Assembly (NCBI RefSeq): GCF_003287735.1
Contig: NZ_NSCM01000001.1
Span: 1 to 64,000, forward strand
Reading direction: 5' to 3'
Source: Photorhabdus bodei
GTDB lineage: Bacteria; Pseudomonadota; Gammaproteobacteria; Enterobacterales; Enterobacteriaceae
DNA length: 64,000 nucleotides
Both the position numbers and the translations under genes were made by a program. Positions 54,240-64,000 of this stretch are shown here, one piece after another; position 1 is the first letter of the stretch, and each line of letters opens with the position of its first letter. Below the pieces are notes generated by a model, which searched no databases, had not been told where the DNA came from, and saw only the letters and a list, made by a program, of their open reading frames with translations.

Positions 54240-55986
54240 TCGTCTCCAGCAACATCTATCACCAAAACTGCAAAGAGTTTGGTTTAAAGGGTTGTTATAT
54301 AAACAGTTTGATACCGTTGCGATTATGGCTCAACTTGCTATTGCTGCTTGGGCTATTACCCATCTAGGGGAAAGTGACAATCCTATGTTGCCGCTTATCA
54401 CTTTGGGATTACTGGTTATTTTACTGTTGCTGCGGTTTACTTTTATGGCTCGCGCATTATGTAAACTCACCATTGCCGCCTATGGTTTAGGCATAGAAAT
54501 TCGTCGTTCTCTGCTACAACACCTTGTCAGTATGTCTGTCGCCACTATTCGGGGATTGAGTGCTGGAAAAATAGCGTTGACGTTATCTGAAGATGTGCAA
54601 TGGCAGGAAAATCAGTCAGCCTATACCACACCGCAAATCGCTTGTCAGGTGATGATGCTGACTCTCATCTACCTGGCTTTATTCTGGTTCGATTGGGTGG
54701 TTGCCGGTAGTGCATTATTAGTGCTGATGGTTGGGATGTTCATCTTGGGGGCTATCCGTAAAAAACTGGATGAAATATTGCGCTTGCGTGCCACTATGAT
54801 GGCTGATGTATCCGAAGCAATCGTTGAGTACGCCCAAGGTATGTCCTTTATTCGTGCTGCGGCAGCGACCACGACGGTAGAGCAGCGTTTTGACCGCGAA
54901 ATCGACCAATTACGTGTCGCATTCCGCCGTGGGGTATTCAGAAGTATTCCGCTACTGAGCCTGTTTTACATCATCATTGATACCAGCGTGGTCGTTGGCA
55001 TTCTGGCTGGCGCTCTGCGCTTTAATTCACCAGAAGCATTAACACTCTCAGAAATACTTATCACGATTCTGTTGTTGTTTGCCACGATGACCCCTCTACG
55101 TGGGATCATCCCCTTACTCAATATTACGGCCTTAACGCAAGTAGGTGAAACCCATATTGCAGAGATAGAAGCCGTTGCAACGCAAGCTTCCGGGCCACTA
55201 GCCGCGCCAGACAAATATGATGTTGAAGTGAATAACATCTCATTTAGCTATCCAGGTACGAATCAACCCGCTATCCAAAATGTGTCATTTTATGCGCCGC
55301 AAGGCAGTATGACCGCTATTGTCGGGCCCAGTGGCAGTGGGAAATCCACACTGGCTTATCTGCTGCTCTCTTTCTATCAACTGGATAAGGGAGAAATCCG
55401 TCTGGGTGGGAATGATATTCATCATTACCAAACCCAGGCACTGTATGACACCGTTACTATGGTATTTCAGGAAACCGCACTATTTCAGGATACCGTCGCT
55501 AACAATCTCCGGTTGGGTGATCCCGGTGCAACCCAGTTAGAACTGGAACAGGCTGCTCGCCTTGCCAATATTCACGATACGATTATGGCATTACCGCAAG
55601 GGTACGATACACCGCTAGGGGTGGATGGCGGTACGCTGTCTGGTGGCGAGCGTCAGCGCCTTGCCATTGCCCGCGCCATCTTAAAGCAATCTCCGGTTTT
55701 ATTCCTCGACGAAGCGACGGCTTCTCTCGATCCCGAAAATGAACAGTTGATCCAACAGGCGTTTGATTCTCTTACCCAGAATAAAACGGTTTTTGTTATC
55801 GCTCATCGGCTGAGCACGATAACCCGCGCTGACCAGATATTGGTGATGGATCATGGAACCCTTTGTGATAGTGGAACTCACAACGAATTGTTAGGACGTT
55901 GTTCACTTTATCAATCCCTTTGGGAAAACCATCTCGGCTCAGAGGAGCACTGGCATCTATACCCAAATAAGCCAAATAAGGCGTAA
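54226..55986 (+). CDS. ABC half-transporter, second of the siderophore pair (YbtQ/PchI position)
   Basis: A 586-residue membrane-plus-ATPase half-transporter. Membrane helices cover about 30-300. The ATPase has Walker A GPSGSGKST, the canonical signature LSGGERQRLAIARAIL and Walker B VLFLDEATASLDPE. The ATG at 54226 gives a start MGLFNRLQQHL with GGAG upstream and a 14-base overlap with the previous gene; longer frames would lie inside that gene. With its partner it should form a heterodimer in the inner membrane that handles the ferric siderophore. Confidence 0.87.
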   Translation: MGLFNRLQQHLSPKLQRVWFKGLLYKQFDTVAIMAQLAIAAWAITHLGESDNPMLPLITLGLLVILLLLRFTFMARALCKLTIAAYGLGIEIRRSLLQHLVSMSVATIRGLSAGKIALTLSEDVQWQENQSAYTTPQIACQVMMLTLIYLALFWFDWVVAGSALLVLMVGMFILGAIRKKLDEILRLRATMMADVSEAIVEYAQGMSFIRAAAATTTVEQRFDREIDQLRVAFRRGVFRSIPLLSLFYIIIDTSVVVGILAGALRFNSPEALTLSEILITILLLFATMTPLRGIIPLLNITALTQVGETHIAEIEAVATQASGPLAAPDKYDVEVNNISFSYPGTNQPAIQNVSFYAPQGSMTAIVGPSGSGKSTLAYLLLSFYQLDKGEIRLGGNDIHHYQTQALYDTVTMVFQETALFQDTVANNLRLGDPGATQLELEQAARLANIHDTIMALPQGYDTPLGVDGGTLSGGERQRLAIARAILKQSPVLFLDEATASLDPENEQLIQQAFDSLTQNKTVFVIAHRLSTITRADQILVMDHGTLCDSGTHNELLGRCSLYQSLWENHLGSEEHWHLYPNKPNKA

Positions 55987-56028
55987 CCCCCCCCGTTTTA
56001 TAACCGTCATTATTTATAGGATATCTTC

Positions 56029-59000
56029 ATGCACAAGGATCTTGTCTCTCCAGATTCACTGCGTCAGATCATATCTGGCCTGTTTACTCAAAAAAATACA
56101 CTGGTGGATGATAGTGATGATTTAATTCGCAAAGGGCTGGACTCAATGCAAATGATGGCATTGTTAAACCAGTTGAGGCGTCAAGGATATCGCGTCACCC
56201 TTCGTGAACTTTATCAAAAACCCACACTGTATGCCTGGAGCCAGCTTCTGCAACGTCATGCGCCTGTTACTCACACAGCACTTAAGCCTGACGCAGCGCA
56301 GCCACTGATTACAGATGCTCGTCCGTTCCCGCTGACCGCAGTACAACATGCTTATTTTGTTGGGCGTTCGCCAGAGCAGACGTTGGGAGGAGTAGGTTGC
56401 CATTTATATCAAGAATTTGACGGTATCGGGTTGGAACCTGAACAACTGGAAGCGGCAATTCATAGGTTGATTCAGCGACATCCGATGTTACGAGTGCGGT
56501 TTTTGCCCGATGGTCGCCAGCAAGGGATGGCTGATGCTTATTGGAAAAAATTAACGGTTCATGACCTGCGCAGCTTGACAGCAGAAGAACAGCAACAAGC
56601 GCTGAATAATATACGTGAACAACTAAGCCATCGGGTATTACAGGTTGAGCAAGGGGAAACGTTCGATATTCAGCTAAGTCTGTTTGGTGAGAATCAGCAC
56701 CGGTTGCACGCTAATATTGATTTGCTGATCATGGATGCCGCTAGTTTTAGCCTGTTCTTTACTGAACTGGCGGCATTAATTGTTAAACGTAATCTGCCTG
56801 TTATCCCTTCCGACTACGATTTTTGCAGCTATTTAGCGCAATATCAGGCTCAATTCGCGCAGGCTCGACAAGAAGCAGAGATATTCTGGCGTAACCGGTT
56901 AGATATCCTTCCCCCTGCCCCGCAACTCCCTTTGGCTAAGGATCCATCCCTAATAAAAAACGTCCGCATTCAGCGCAGATGTTTCCGCTTGGCTCCTGAA
57001 CATTGGCAACGTTTTAAACAACTTGCTCAACAAAACGGTGTTACGCCAACGATGGCATTGGCGACCGCATTTGCTGGTTTATTATGTCGCTGGAATCATG
57101 CCCCCCGCCTGTTGTTTAACCTGACATTGTTTGATAGAGCGCTGTTGCACACCGCAGTTGATAGCCTGCTGGCCGACTTTACTAATATTCTGCTATTAGA
57201 TATTCCTGCTGATAATTTGCCGTTCTGCCAACTCGCTAAAGATGCGCAGGCAACATTTGCCGAAGCTTACGAACACCGCCATTGGTCTGGTGTGGAAGTT
57301 TTACGTGAACTTAAAAAACGCGGTAGTCATCCATATGGCGCGCCAATTGTGTTTACCAGCAATTTAGGCCGACCTTTATATGGTGAAAATACCCGTGATG
57401 TTCTGGGAAAACCAAGTTGGGGAATATCACAAACACCTCAGGTATGGCTGGATTTCGTTGCATTTGAACATGAAAACACGCTGAATATTCAGTGGGATAG
57501 TAACGATGAACTCTTCCCTGATGGGTTAATGGATACCTTATTTACCGCTTATCAGGGGTTCATTGAACATCTAACGGAAAACGCCACACAGTGGAGTAAA
57601 GAATTACCGGATCTGATGCCTAAATCACAATACCAGCTTCGGTATCAGATCAATGACACAACTGAACCTTTGCCGGATGCCCTTCTGCATGAAGGTGTGT
57701 TTTTGCAGGCAGAACGTACACCAAATATTGTTGCTTTGGTGACTAATAATAAGGAAATCAGTTATGGTGAATTAAGTTTGGCCGCTCGCTGGTTAGCAAC
57801 CGTGTTGCAAAAAATGTCGGTTATACCGGGAGATCGGGTTGCCATTAGCATGGAAAAAGGCGTTGGACAAATTGTTGCGGTATTGGCGATACTTTATATC
57901 GGCGGCGTTTATGTACCGGTTCCTGTTGATCAGCCAGTAAACCGACGTCGTGCTATCTGCGAAAGTGCTGGAATTCGTGTCGTTATCATTGATCCTGAAC
58001 AACACATTGATCTTGAAAAACACAATGATGACTGGTCACAAGATGTACACTGTGTTTCCTGGCATCAGGATGAGCAATGGCCACCTTTGGCAAACATGGT
58101 TAAGCGTGCGGTTACTGATCCGGCTTATATCATCTATACCTCTGGTTCAACCGGTATGCCAAAAGGAGTCGTTATCAGCCACCAGAGCGCACTCAATACC
58201 TGTTTGGATATTAATCGCCGTCATCAGGTCCAAAGTAGCGACCGGTTATTGGCACTCTCTGCTCTACATTTCGACCTCTCCGTTTATGACATTTTCGGTA
58301 TTCTCACCGCGGGAGGTGCGCTGGTATTAATTAATGAAGCACAGCGTCGTGACCCATCAACCTGGGAAATGTTGATCGCGCGTCATCATGTGACGTTGTG
58401 GAATAGTGTGCCCGCACTGTTCGATATGTTACTGACCTATTGCGAAGGCATGGAGGTCGATGCGCCGAAAGCACTTCGTACTGTGATGTTGTCCGGGGAC
58501 TGGATTGGCTTGTCACTGCCTGAACGTTACCGCGCCTTCAATCCTGATGGTGTTTTGAGTGCAATGGGTGGTGCAACAGAAGCGGCTATTTGGTCAAACG
58601 AATATATCGTCAAAGAAGTTGAAGCACAGTGGCGCTCCATTCCGTATGGCTATCCTTTAGCTAACCAGCGTTACCGTGTCGTAGGTGAAGATGGCCGTGA
58701 TTGTCCTGACTGGGTTGTCGGTGAGCTTTGGATTGGTGGTGCCGGTGTCGCATTAGGCTACTTTAATGATGAAGAACGCACTTCCGCTCAATTTGTTGTC
58801 GATCAAGGGGAACGCTGGTACCGCACCGGTGATCTAGGTTGTTACCATCCTGAGGGCTGGCTTGAATTTCTGGGACGTCGTGATAGTCAGGTAAAAATTG
58901 GTGGTTATCGAATTGAGTTGGGAGAAATTGATGCGGCACTTAATCAGGTAATCGGAATCAGTAAAGGGGTGGCACTCGCCAGTGGCGAAAAAGAGAAGTC

Positions 59001-62000
59001 GCTAGTGGCGTTCCTTGAATTGGATGGTGATTCTTTATGCCAACGGATAAATCGTGCGCCTCAGTTACCGGCTGGCTATCGCGAACTGTTCCCTGCAACG
59101 CACGCAATAACCACGGATAACAGTGGACCTCAAGTTGCAATGTTCCTGCTGGAACATCTATCTCGTCACGGTATTACCTTTACTTCACCGCAATCATTGA
59201 CAGATTGCTTGAAGCGCTATCAGCCCCAACCGGAATACCATGACTGGTTTGCCTGTATGTTGGCATATCTTTGTCAATGTAAGGTACTAGTTGAATCTAC
59301 ACAGCATATATATCAGGCCGGATGGTTACCTGCTACATCCAATAATGAGGCGATAGGTATCCCGGAACGTTGGCATGCTGTGTTACATGATGTTCTTACC
59401 GGGCAACAGACGGCGATCGCATTACTTGACGATCCGCAATTCGCACCGGAACAACAACTGTTTGTATTGCCAGAAACCCAGCAGTGGTTAGCAGGGTTGC
59501 AACAGGTCATCACTGCCCTTTCTCAGCGATTACAACGCCCCGTGACTTTGATGGAGTTTGATGCTCGCAGCGGTCGCTGTGCGCAGTGGTTGGCTGAGCA
59601 TATTACTGATCAGCACCTCTGTTATCTCGGCTTTGAACGTTCTCAAGCACTGGTCAATCAGGCGCGAACACGGCTGAGCGGTTATGTTCATGCATCAGTA
59701 CAATATTGGTCTGAACAACGTTGGCCTGAACAAGTTCCTGAATCGCTGCAACATCAGGCTGATATTATTCTGCTGAATAACGTATTACATCGGGAAGAAG
59801 ATCCCGCATGTTGTGTCAAGGAATTGGTACCCCTTGCTCAACCTGGCGCGTTGATATTGGTAATGGAGTTGCAACAGGCATCGTCTCTCTCCCTGATTAC
59901 GACTGAATTGCTTTCACCTCAAGGTATTCAATTACGTTCTGCGTCACAGTGGTTATCGCTATTATCACAACGATTGCCATTACAGGCTGAAACGCCAATT
60001 ACCATCGGTAACCTTAATGTGTTATTGATGCGGTCAAGTGACAGTGTCACCATTCCAGATCGGGAAAAAATTAAGTCTGTTCTGGCACAACATCTGCCGG
60101 GATATATGATTCCACAGCGCTTGCATATCATTCCTCGCCTGCCACTGACACCTAACGGCAAAATTGATCGTAAGGCGCTGTCGCAAGAACTACAGTCTGC
60201 GACAAAAACAGAGACATCATCACGCCGGAATGAAGTGGTTTTGTTAAATGCAGTTGAACAAACCGTTGCTGACATTTGGCAACGTTTGCTCAATACAGAG
60301 CAACTGGGCCGTGACAGTGACTTTTTCCAACTTGGTGGAGACAGTCTTCTGGCTACACGCTTGGTTGGTGAACTGACACAACAAGGCTTCAAAGGTGAAC
60401 TGGGCCATCTTTTCCGTAACCCACAATTAGCTACATTTGCGGCTACGCTGGTTCCTCTGGCTGAAACCTCATCAGCAGAGTGTGCTCTGCCGAAAGAGCA
60501 AAATGAATACCACCCTTTCCCACTCACGGAAGTTCAGCAGGCTTATTTGGTCGGGCGCCATCCGGGTTTCGCTTTAAGTGGTGTTGGCGCGCATTTCTTT
60601 ATTGAATACCGGATAGAGCAATTAGATGTTCAACGTTTAAATCGGGTGCTAAATCGTCTGATTCAGCGTCATCCAATGCTGAGAACCGTGGTTGTTAATG
60701 GGCAGCAACAGGTATTAGAAAATGTCCCGCAGTTCTCTGTCAAACAACATCAATTCACCAATATTACGCAGGCCGACACATTACGTGAACAGCTTTCACA
60801 TCAGGTATTAGATGCCGGCAACTGGCCGGTATTCGATTTCCAGCTTGCGCAAGATGATGGAATTATCTCCCGGCTATTTGTCAGTCTGGATAATCTGCTA
60901 TTAGACGGGTTGAGCATGCGGATATTGCTGGCCGAATTAGAACAGCTCTATCTCGACGAGCAACATGAATTGCCACCATTGAAAGTGACATTCCGGGATT
61001 GTGTGTTACGCCAGCAGCAAATGCCGACGCACCGGCATTCGCTGCAATATTGGCAGGAGCAAGTGAAAACATTACCACTGGCACCACAATTGCCACTGCG
61101 TATTGCCCCGGAAGAGGTTCAATCCCCACGTTTTGTGCGCTATAGCGATCGGTTATCTGCATATGAATGGAGCCAGTTAAAACAACATGCAGCGCCTTAT
61201 CAGATAACGCCTTCCGCGCTATTAATTGCGGCTTATGCAGCGGTTCTTTCCGCATTCAGTACTAAACCGGAGCTAACGCTCAACCTTACCCTTTTCGATC
61301 GTCCGCACTGGCATGAAGATATTAATCACATTCTGGGTGATTTCACTTCTCTGTCATTACTGGCCTGGCACCCGAAGAAAAATTGGTTATCAAGTGCCCG
61401 TAGATTGCAACAACAGCTCTGGCAGGATCTGGATCACCGTCACATTTCAGCAATTAGAGTGATGCGTGAATTGGCACAGAGCCGTAGCCCCGATGCGGCC
61501 ATTATGCCGGTCGTTTTCACCAGTGCATTGGGAACACACCAAGGGCAATTTCTTTCGCATTCATCATGGATGAAACCCGTTTGGGGTATTTCCCAAACGC
61601 CACAAATCTGGTTGGATCACCAGGTTTATGAATCTGATAATGAACTTTGTCTAAATTGGGATGCTGTCGAAGAATTGTTTGAACCGCGTCAGTTGCAAAA
61701 CATGTTCAATAGCTACATGACGCTGTTGCGTACCCTTGCGGCACAGCCAGAAAGTTGGCATGCGGTACTGGAACAACTGATGCCACGCCAGCAATCCGTG
61801 ATGGTTGAAAATACTGCTGTTACCATTGCGCCATCACTGCGTTCAGCGGGATATGACCCACAAATATGCAGCGAAATTCAACGCCTGTTCTTGTCTATAA
61901 CAAATCATCCTATTAACGCACAACAAAACTTTTTTGAGGCAGGAGCCAGCTCGCTACAGCTAATTCAATTGCATAGCAAATTACAACATGCGGGTTTTTA

Positions 62001-62166
62001 TCATCTTGCCGTGACTGATTTATTTGCTTATCCAACAGCAGAGACGCTCAGTTTGCGCTGCCGGAAGGATCCCCACGACGGAAATCGCCAGTCGATTACC
62101 CCTCGTCGGCGTCAACAACAAAAGCGTTTGCAACAACGGGAAAAACGTCATAAAGGAGCTGCATAA
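56029..62166 (+). CDS. irp2: Irp2/HMWP2-like non-ribosomal peptide synthetase
   Basis: The 2045-residue enzyme matches HMWP2 (about 2035) in length and order. Aryl carrier domain with GLDSM (phosphopantetheine Ser39). Cyclisation domain Cy1 (about 95-510). Adenylation domain (YTSGSTG at 703-709); its specificity pocket, as I align it, reads D-L-Y-N-M-S-M-I-W, close to cysteine codes. A methyltransferase-like insert lies at about 1003-1340, lacking a clear Gly-rich SAM motif, and then the adenylation end NGKIDRKAL. Carrier 1 is GGDSLL (Ser1439), Cy2 about 1490-1900, carrier 2 GASSL (Ser1975). It should join a salicyl-type starter to two cysteines as thiazoline rings. Salicyl activation must come from elsewhere. 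AGGAT precedes the ATG. Confidence 0.93.
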   Translation: MHKDLVSPDSLRQIISGLFTQKNTLVDDSDDLIRKGLDSMQMMALLNQLRRQGYRVTLRELYQKPTLYAWSQLLQRHAPVTHTALKPDAAQPLITDARPFPLTAVQHAYFVGRSPEQTLGGVGCHLYQEFDGIGLEPEQLEAAIHRLIQRHPMLRVRFLPDGRQQGMADAYWKKLTVHDLRSLTAEEQQQALNNIREQLSHRVLQVEQGETFDIQLSLFGENQHRLHANIDLLIMDAASFSLFFTELAALIVKRNLPVIPSDYDFCSYLAQYQAQFAQARQEAEIFWRNRLDILPPAPQLPLAKDPSLIKNVRIQRRCFRLAPEHWQRFKQLAQQNGVTPTMALATAFAGLLCRWNHAPRLLFNLTLFDRALLHTAVDSLLADFTNILLLDIPADNLPFCQLAKDAQATFAEAYEHRHWSGVEVLRELKKRGSHPYGAPIVFTSNLGRPLYGENTRDVLGKPSWGISQTPQVWLDFVAFEHENTLNIQWDSNDELFPDGLMDTLFTAYQGFIEHLTENATQWSKELPDLMPKSQYQLRYQINDTTEPLPDALLHEGVFLQAERTPNIVALVTNNKEISYGELSLAARWLATVLQKMSVIPGDRVAISMEKGVGQIVAVLAILYIGGVYVPVPVDQPVNRRRAICESAGIRVVIIDPEQHIDLEKHNDDWSQDVHCVSWHQDEQWPPLANMVKRAVTDPAYIIYTSGSTGMPKGVVISHQSALNTCLDINRRHQVQSSDRLLALSALHFDLSVYDIFGILTAGGALVLINEAQRRDPSTWEMLIARHHVTLWNSVPALFDMLLTYCEGMEVDAPKALRTVMLSGDWIGLSLPERYRAFNPDGVLSAMGGATEAAIWSNEYIVKEVEAQWRSIPYGYPLANQRYRVVGEDGRDCPDWVVGELWIGGAGVALGYFNDEERTSAQFVVDQGERWYRTGDLGCYHPEGWLEFLGRRDSQVKIGGYRIELGEIDAALNQVIGISKGVALASGEKEKSLVAFLELDGDSLCQRINRAPQLPAGYRELFPATHAITTDNSGPQVAMFLLEHLSRHGITFTSPQSLTDCLKRYQPQPEYHDWFACMLAYLCQCKVLVESTQHIYQAGWLPATSNNEAIGIPERWHAVLHDVLTGQQTAIALLDDPQFAPEQQLFVLPETQQWLAGLQQVITALSQRLQRPVTLMEFDARSGRCAQWLAEHITDQHLCYLGFERSQALVNQARTRLSGYVHASVQYWSEQRWPEQVPESLQHQADIILLNNVLHREEDPACCVKELVPLAQPGALILVMELQQASSLSLITTELLSPQGIQLRSASQWLSLLSQRLPLQAETPITIGNLNVLLMRSSDSVTIPDREKIKSVLAQHLPGYMIPQRLHIIPRLPLTPNGKIDRKALSQELQSATKTETSSRRNEVVLLNAVEQTVADIWQRLLNTEQLGRDSDFFQLGGDSLLATRLVGELTQQGFKGELGHLFRNPQLATFAATLVPLAETSSAECALPKEQNEYHPFPLTEVQQAYLVGRHPGFALSGVGAHFFIEYRIEQLDVQRLNRVLNRLIQRHPMLRTVVVNGQQQVLENVPQFSVKQHQFTNITQADTLREQLSHQVLDAGNWPVFDFQLAQDDGIISRLFVSLDNLLLDGLSMRILLAELEQLYLDEQHELPPLKVTFRDCVLRQQQMPTHRHSLQYWQEQVKTLPLAPQLPLRIAPEEVQSPRFVRYSDRLSAYEWSQLKQHAAPYQITPSALLIAAYAAVLSAFSTKPELTLNLTLFDRPHWHEDINHILGDFTSLSLLAWHPKKNWLSSARRLQQQLWQDLDHRHISAIRVMRELAQSRSPDAAIMPVVFTSALGTHQGQFLSHSSWMKPVWGISQTPQIWLDHQVYESDNELCLNWDAVEELFEPRQLQNMFNSYMTLLRTLAAQPESWHAVLEQLMPRQQSVMVENTAVTIAPSLRSAGYDPQICSEIQRLFLSITNHPINAQQNFFEAGASSLQLIQLHSKLQHAGFYHLAVTDLFAYPTAETLSLRCRKDPHDGNRQSITPRRRQQQKRLQQREKRHKGAA

Positions 62167-64000
62167 TGACTGATTTAACACCTCACTACGATAATTGCGA
62201 TCCTATCGCAGTGATTGGCCTTGCCTGCCGCTTCCCGCAGGCACCAGATAGCAATACTTTCTGGCATAACCTGCAACACGGAGTTGAGTGTACTGTTCCA
62301 CTCTCCCGTCAAACATTATTAGATGCAGGTATTCCTCCTGAAGTTATTGAGAGTGAAAATTTTGTCAATCGGGCAGCGATATTAGAGAAGGCGGAACAAT
62401 TTGACGCCTCGCTGTTTGGTTATTCACGTCAGGAAGCGGAGATGCTCGATCCTCAACAGCGTCTTTTTCTCCAGACTGCCTGGCATGCCCTTGAGCATGC
62501 TGGTTATGCACCACGCCATGTCCCGTTGAAAACCGGTGTTTTTGGTAGTAGCCGAGTCAGTACTTGGCCTTCATGGTCACAATTTTCCATGACTGATGTT
62601 GGCAAAGTTAAAGGGCTTCAAGCGTTAATCAGTAACGATAAAGATTATCTTGCGACACGTACCGCTTATAAATTAAACCTAAAAGGCCCGGCACTGACGG
62701 TACAAACAGCGTGTTCAAGTTCACTGGTTGCCGTACATATAGCTTGTGAAAACCTGCGTGCCGGTGAGTGTGACATGGCGTTGGCTGGTGGTGTGGCAGT
62801 TTCTTTCCCGCAAGAAAGTGGTTACTTGTATCAGCCGGGAATGATCTTCTCCCCTGATGGGCATTGTCGCCCTTTTGATAGCCAAGCAAATGGCACCTAT
62901 GGTGGCAATGGCGTTGGTGTTGTCACGCTAAAACGCTTGAGTGATGCTCTGCGCGATGGCGATCCCATCATGGCTGTGCTACGTGGCAGCGCAATTAATA
63001 ATGACGGCAATGAGAAAGTTGGCTTTACTGCCCCTTCGGTTAACGGTCAGCGCAACGTTATTATCGAAGCACTTCAACTGGCGGATGTCAGTGTTGATGA
63101 TGTTGGGATGATCGAGACACATGGCACAGGAACGCCTCTTGGCGATCCGATAGAAGTCGACGCGTTACGCAGCATATTTTCTGACCGTAGTGTGGCGGTA
63201 CCGCCTTGTTATCTTGGCTCAGTGAAAAGCAATATGGGCCATCTTGATACGGCTGCCGGCATTGCTAGCTTGATTAAAGCGGTTCTGTCTGTTTGGCATG
63301 GGCATATTCCACCGACGATCAATGTTCAGCAACCCAACCCAGTTTTACGGTTGGAACAAAGTCCATTCAAGCTGGCAACACAAGGGCAACGCTGGACACA
63401 AGCATTACGTACCGCGGGCGTCTCTTCGTTTGGTATTGGTGGTACTAACTGTCATGTCGTCGTGCAATCATTGCCAGAAAAATTACGTCGTCACCGTGTC
63501 CATCATGCGCAGACTTCGCCTTTATTGCTCTCTGCTGCTTCTGAATTTTCATTACGTCAATTGGCCCAACGTTATGCGGCTGCGCTCAATGGTGCACCAG
63601 AGCATCATGCAGATTTGGCATGGACCGCATTACAGGGGCGTGATTTTTCATTACCTTGGCGTTTAGCGTTGACGCTAACGCCACAGAGTGCTGCAAATTT
63701 ATCCGCTTTTGCCAACAAGAAACCAACACAAAATGTTTTCAGTGGGCAAATCAACAGCGAAAGTAAGCAACTTTGGCAATTTAGCGGCCAAGGTTGCCAA
63801 TGGTCTGGCATGGGAAAAGCAATGTATGCCAGCTCTCCTGTTTTTTCCGCTATGTTGGATCGTTGCTGTGCAGCCTGTGCATCAAAGTTGGCATTGCCAT
63901 TAAAAGCCGTGATGTTCGGAGAGCATGATGCCGCATTAGCCACCACAGAATACGCACAACCGGCAATTGTGGCGCATCAGATTGCACTGGCGGCACATTG
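62166..64000 (+). CDS. irp1: Irp1/HMWP1-like PKS-NRPS, N-terminal part (runs off the right edge)
   Basis: The open frame starts at an ATG that shares one base with the irp2 stop (TAATG) and is unbroken to the window end (611 codons). It begins with a ketosynthase: DPIAVIGLACRFPQAPDSNTFW, catalytic Cys183 in VQTACSSSL, ETHGTGTPLGDPIEV and SVKSNMGHLDTAAG for the two histidines. The start of an acyltransferase domain follows (WQFSGQGCQWSGMGKAMY). HMWP1 (about 3160 residues) continues with further PKS, Cy, methyltransferase and thioesterase domains. Those cannot be seen here. It receives the bis-thiazoline chain from the Irp2-like protein and extends it with malonyl units. Confidence 0.93.
   Translation, partial: MTDLTPHYDNCDPIAVIGLACRFPQAPDSNTFWHNLQHGVECTVPLSRQTLLDAGIPPEVIESENFVNRAAILEKAEQFDASLFGYSRQEAEMLDPQQRLFLQTAWHALEHAGYAPRHVPLKTGVFGSSRVSTWPSWSQFSMTDVGKVKGLQALISNDKDYLATRTAYKLNLKGPALTVQTACSSSLVAVHIACENLRAGECDMALAGGVAVSFPQESGYLYQPGMIFSPDGHCRPFDSQANGTYGGNGVGVVTLKRLSDALRDGDPIMAVLRGSAINNDGNEKVGFTAPSVNGQRNVIIEALQLADVSVDDVGMIETHGTGTPLGDPIEVDALRSIFSDRSVAVPPCYLGSVKSNMGHLDTAAGIASLIKAVLSVWHGHIPPTINVQQPNPVLRLEQSPFKLATQGQRWTQALRTAGVSSFGIGGTNCHVVVQSLPEKLRRHRVHHAQTSPLLLSAASEFSLRQLAQRYAAALNGAPEHHADLAWTALQGRDFSLPWRLALTLTPQSAANLSAFANKKPTQNVFSGQINSESKQLWQFSGQGCQWSGMGKAMYASSPVFSAMLDRCCAACASKLALPLKAVMFGEHDAALATTEYAQPAIVAHQIALAAH

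Noticed and set aside
60881..61255. Long antisense frames inside the irp2-like gene
   Set aside because: They arise from codon bias of a long real gene; none has start signals or recognisable domains.

Overview
The window looks like chromosome from an insect-associated enterobacterium of the Photorhabdus/Xenorhabdus group, most likely Photorhabdus. This is an inference from gene content. There are six ERIC-type 123-bp intergenic repeats, a Serratia-like LipA lipase, a yersiniabactin-like siderophore cluster, many toxin-antitoxin (TA) modules and a moderately AT-rich composition. No rRNA, tRNA or CRISPR array was seen.

Left part (1-16.7 kb) is an accessory mosaic. It opens with the edge of an IS256-type element. 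Then come a P1/DmpA peptidase, a beta-alanine:pyruvate-type aminotransferase, a RelBE/StbDE-like TA pair, an old-yellow-enzyme reductase convergent with a LysR regulator, a ParDE-like TA pair whose toxin is frameshifted, and a PhzF-like isomerase. A sugar section follows: GH30 glycosidase, a bglA-like GH1 pseudogene broken by an ERIC copy and an internal deletion, and divergent xylR and xylA separated by two tandem ERIC copies, with no xylB or xylose transporter. It ends with an unrecognised 189-residue protein, a VOC protein and yefM-yoeB.

Middle part (16.7-41.0 kb) is one long minus-strand block. Read in the direction of transcription it is tssB-tssC-hcp-tssE-tssF-tssG-vgrG-DUF6931-like-PAAR-tssA-tssJ-tssK-tssL-tssM-tssH, so all thirteen core type VI secretion genes are present. 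A three-gene signalling unit follows on the same strand: a MASE1 membrane protein, an EvgA/BvgA-type regulator and an EvgS/BvgS-type hybrid kinase with a readable His-Asp-His phosphorelay. ERIC copies in the same orientation flank the block.

Region 41-48 kb is a small-gene hotspot: a lone tail-fibre gene, an RHH/ParE-type TA pair flanked by a duplicated vapC end, an intact Phd/VapC pair, a decayed class A beta-lactamase and the RTX lipase lipA.

Right part (47.9-64 kb) is a thiazoline siderophore locus: an AraC-type (YbtA/PchR-like) regulator divergent from a TonB receptor, an RhtX/FptX/YbtX-type permease, two ABC half-transporters, an Irp2/HMWP2-like synthetase (2045 aa) and the start of an Irp1/HMWP1-like PKS-NRPS that runs off the window. 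The genes overlap or nearly touch, and a near-consensus Fur box lies in the divergent promoter region. Salicylate-forming and salicylate-activating genes are not in the window.
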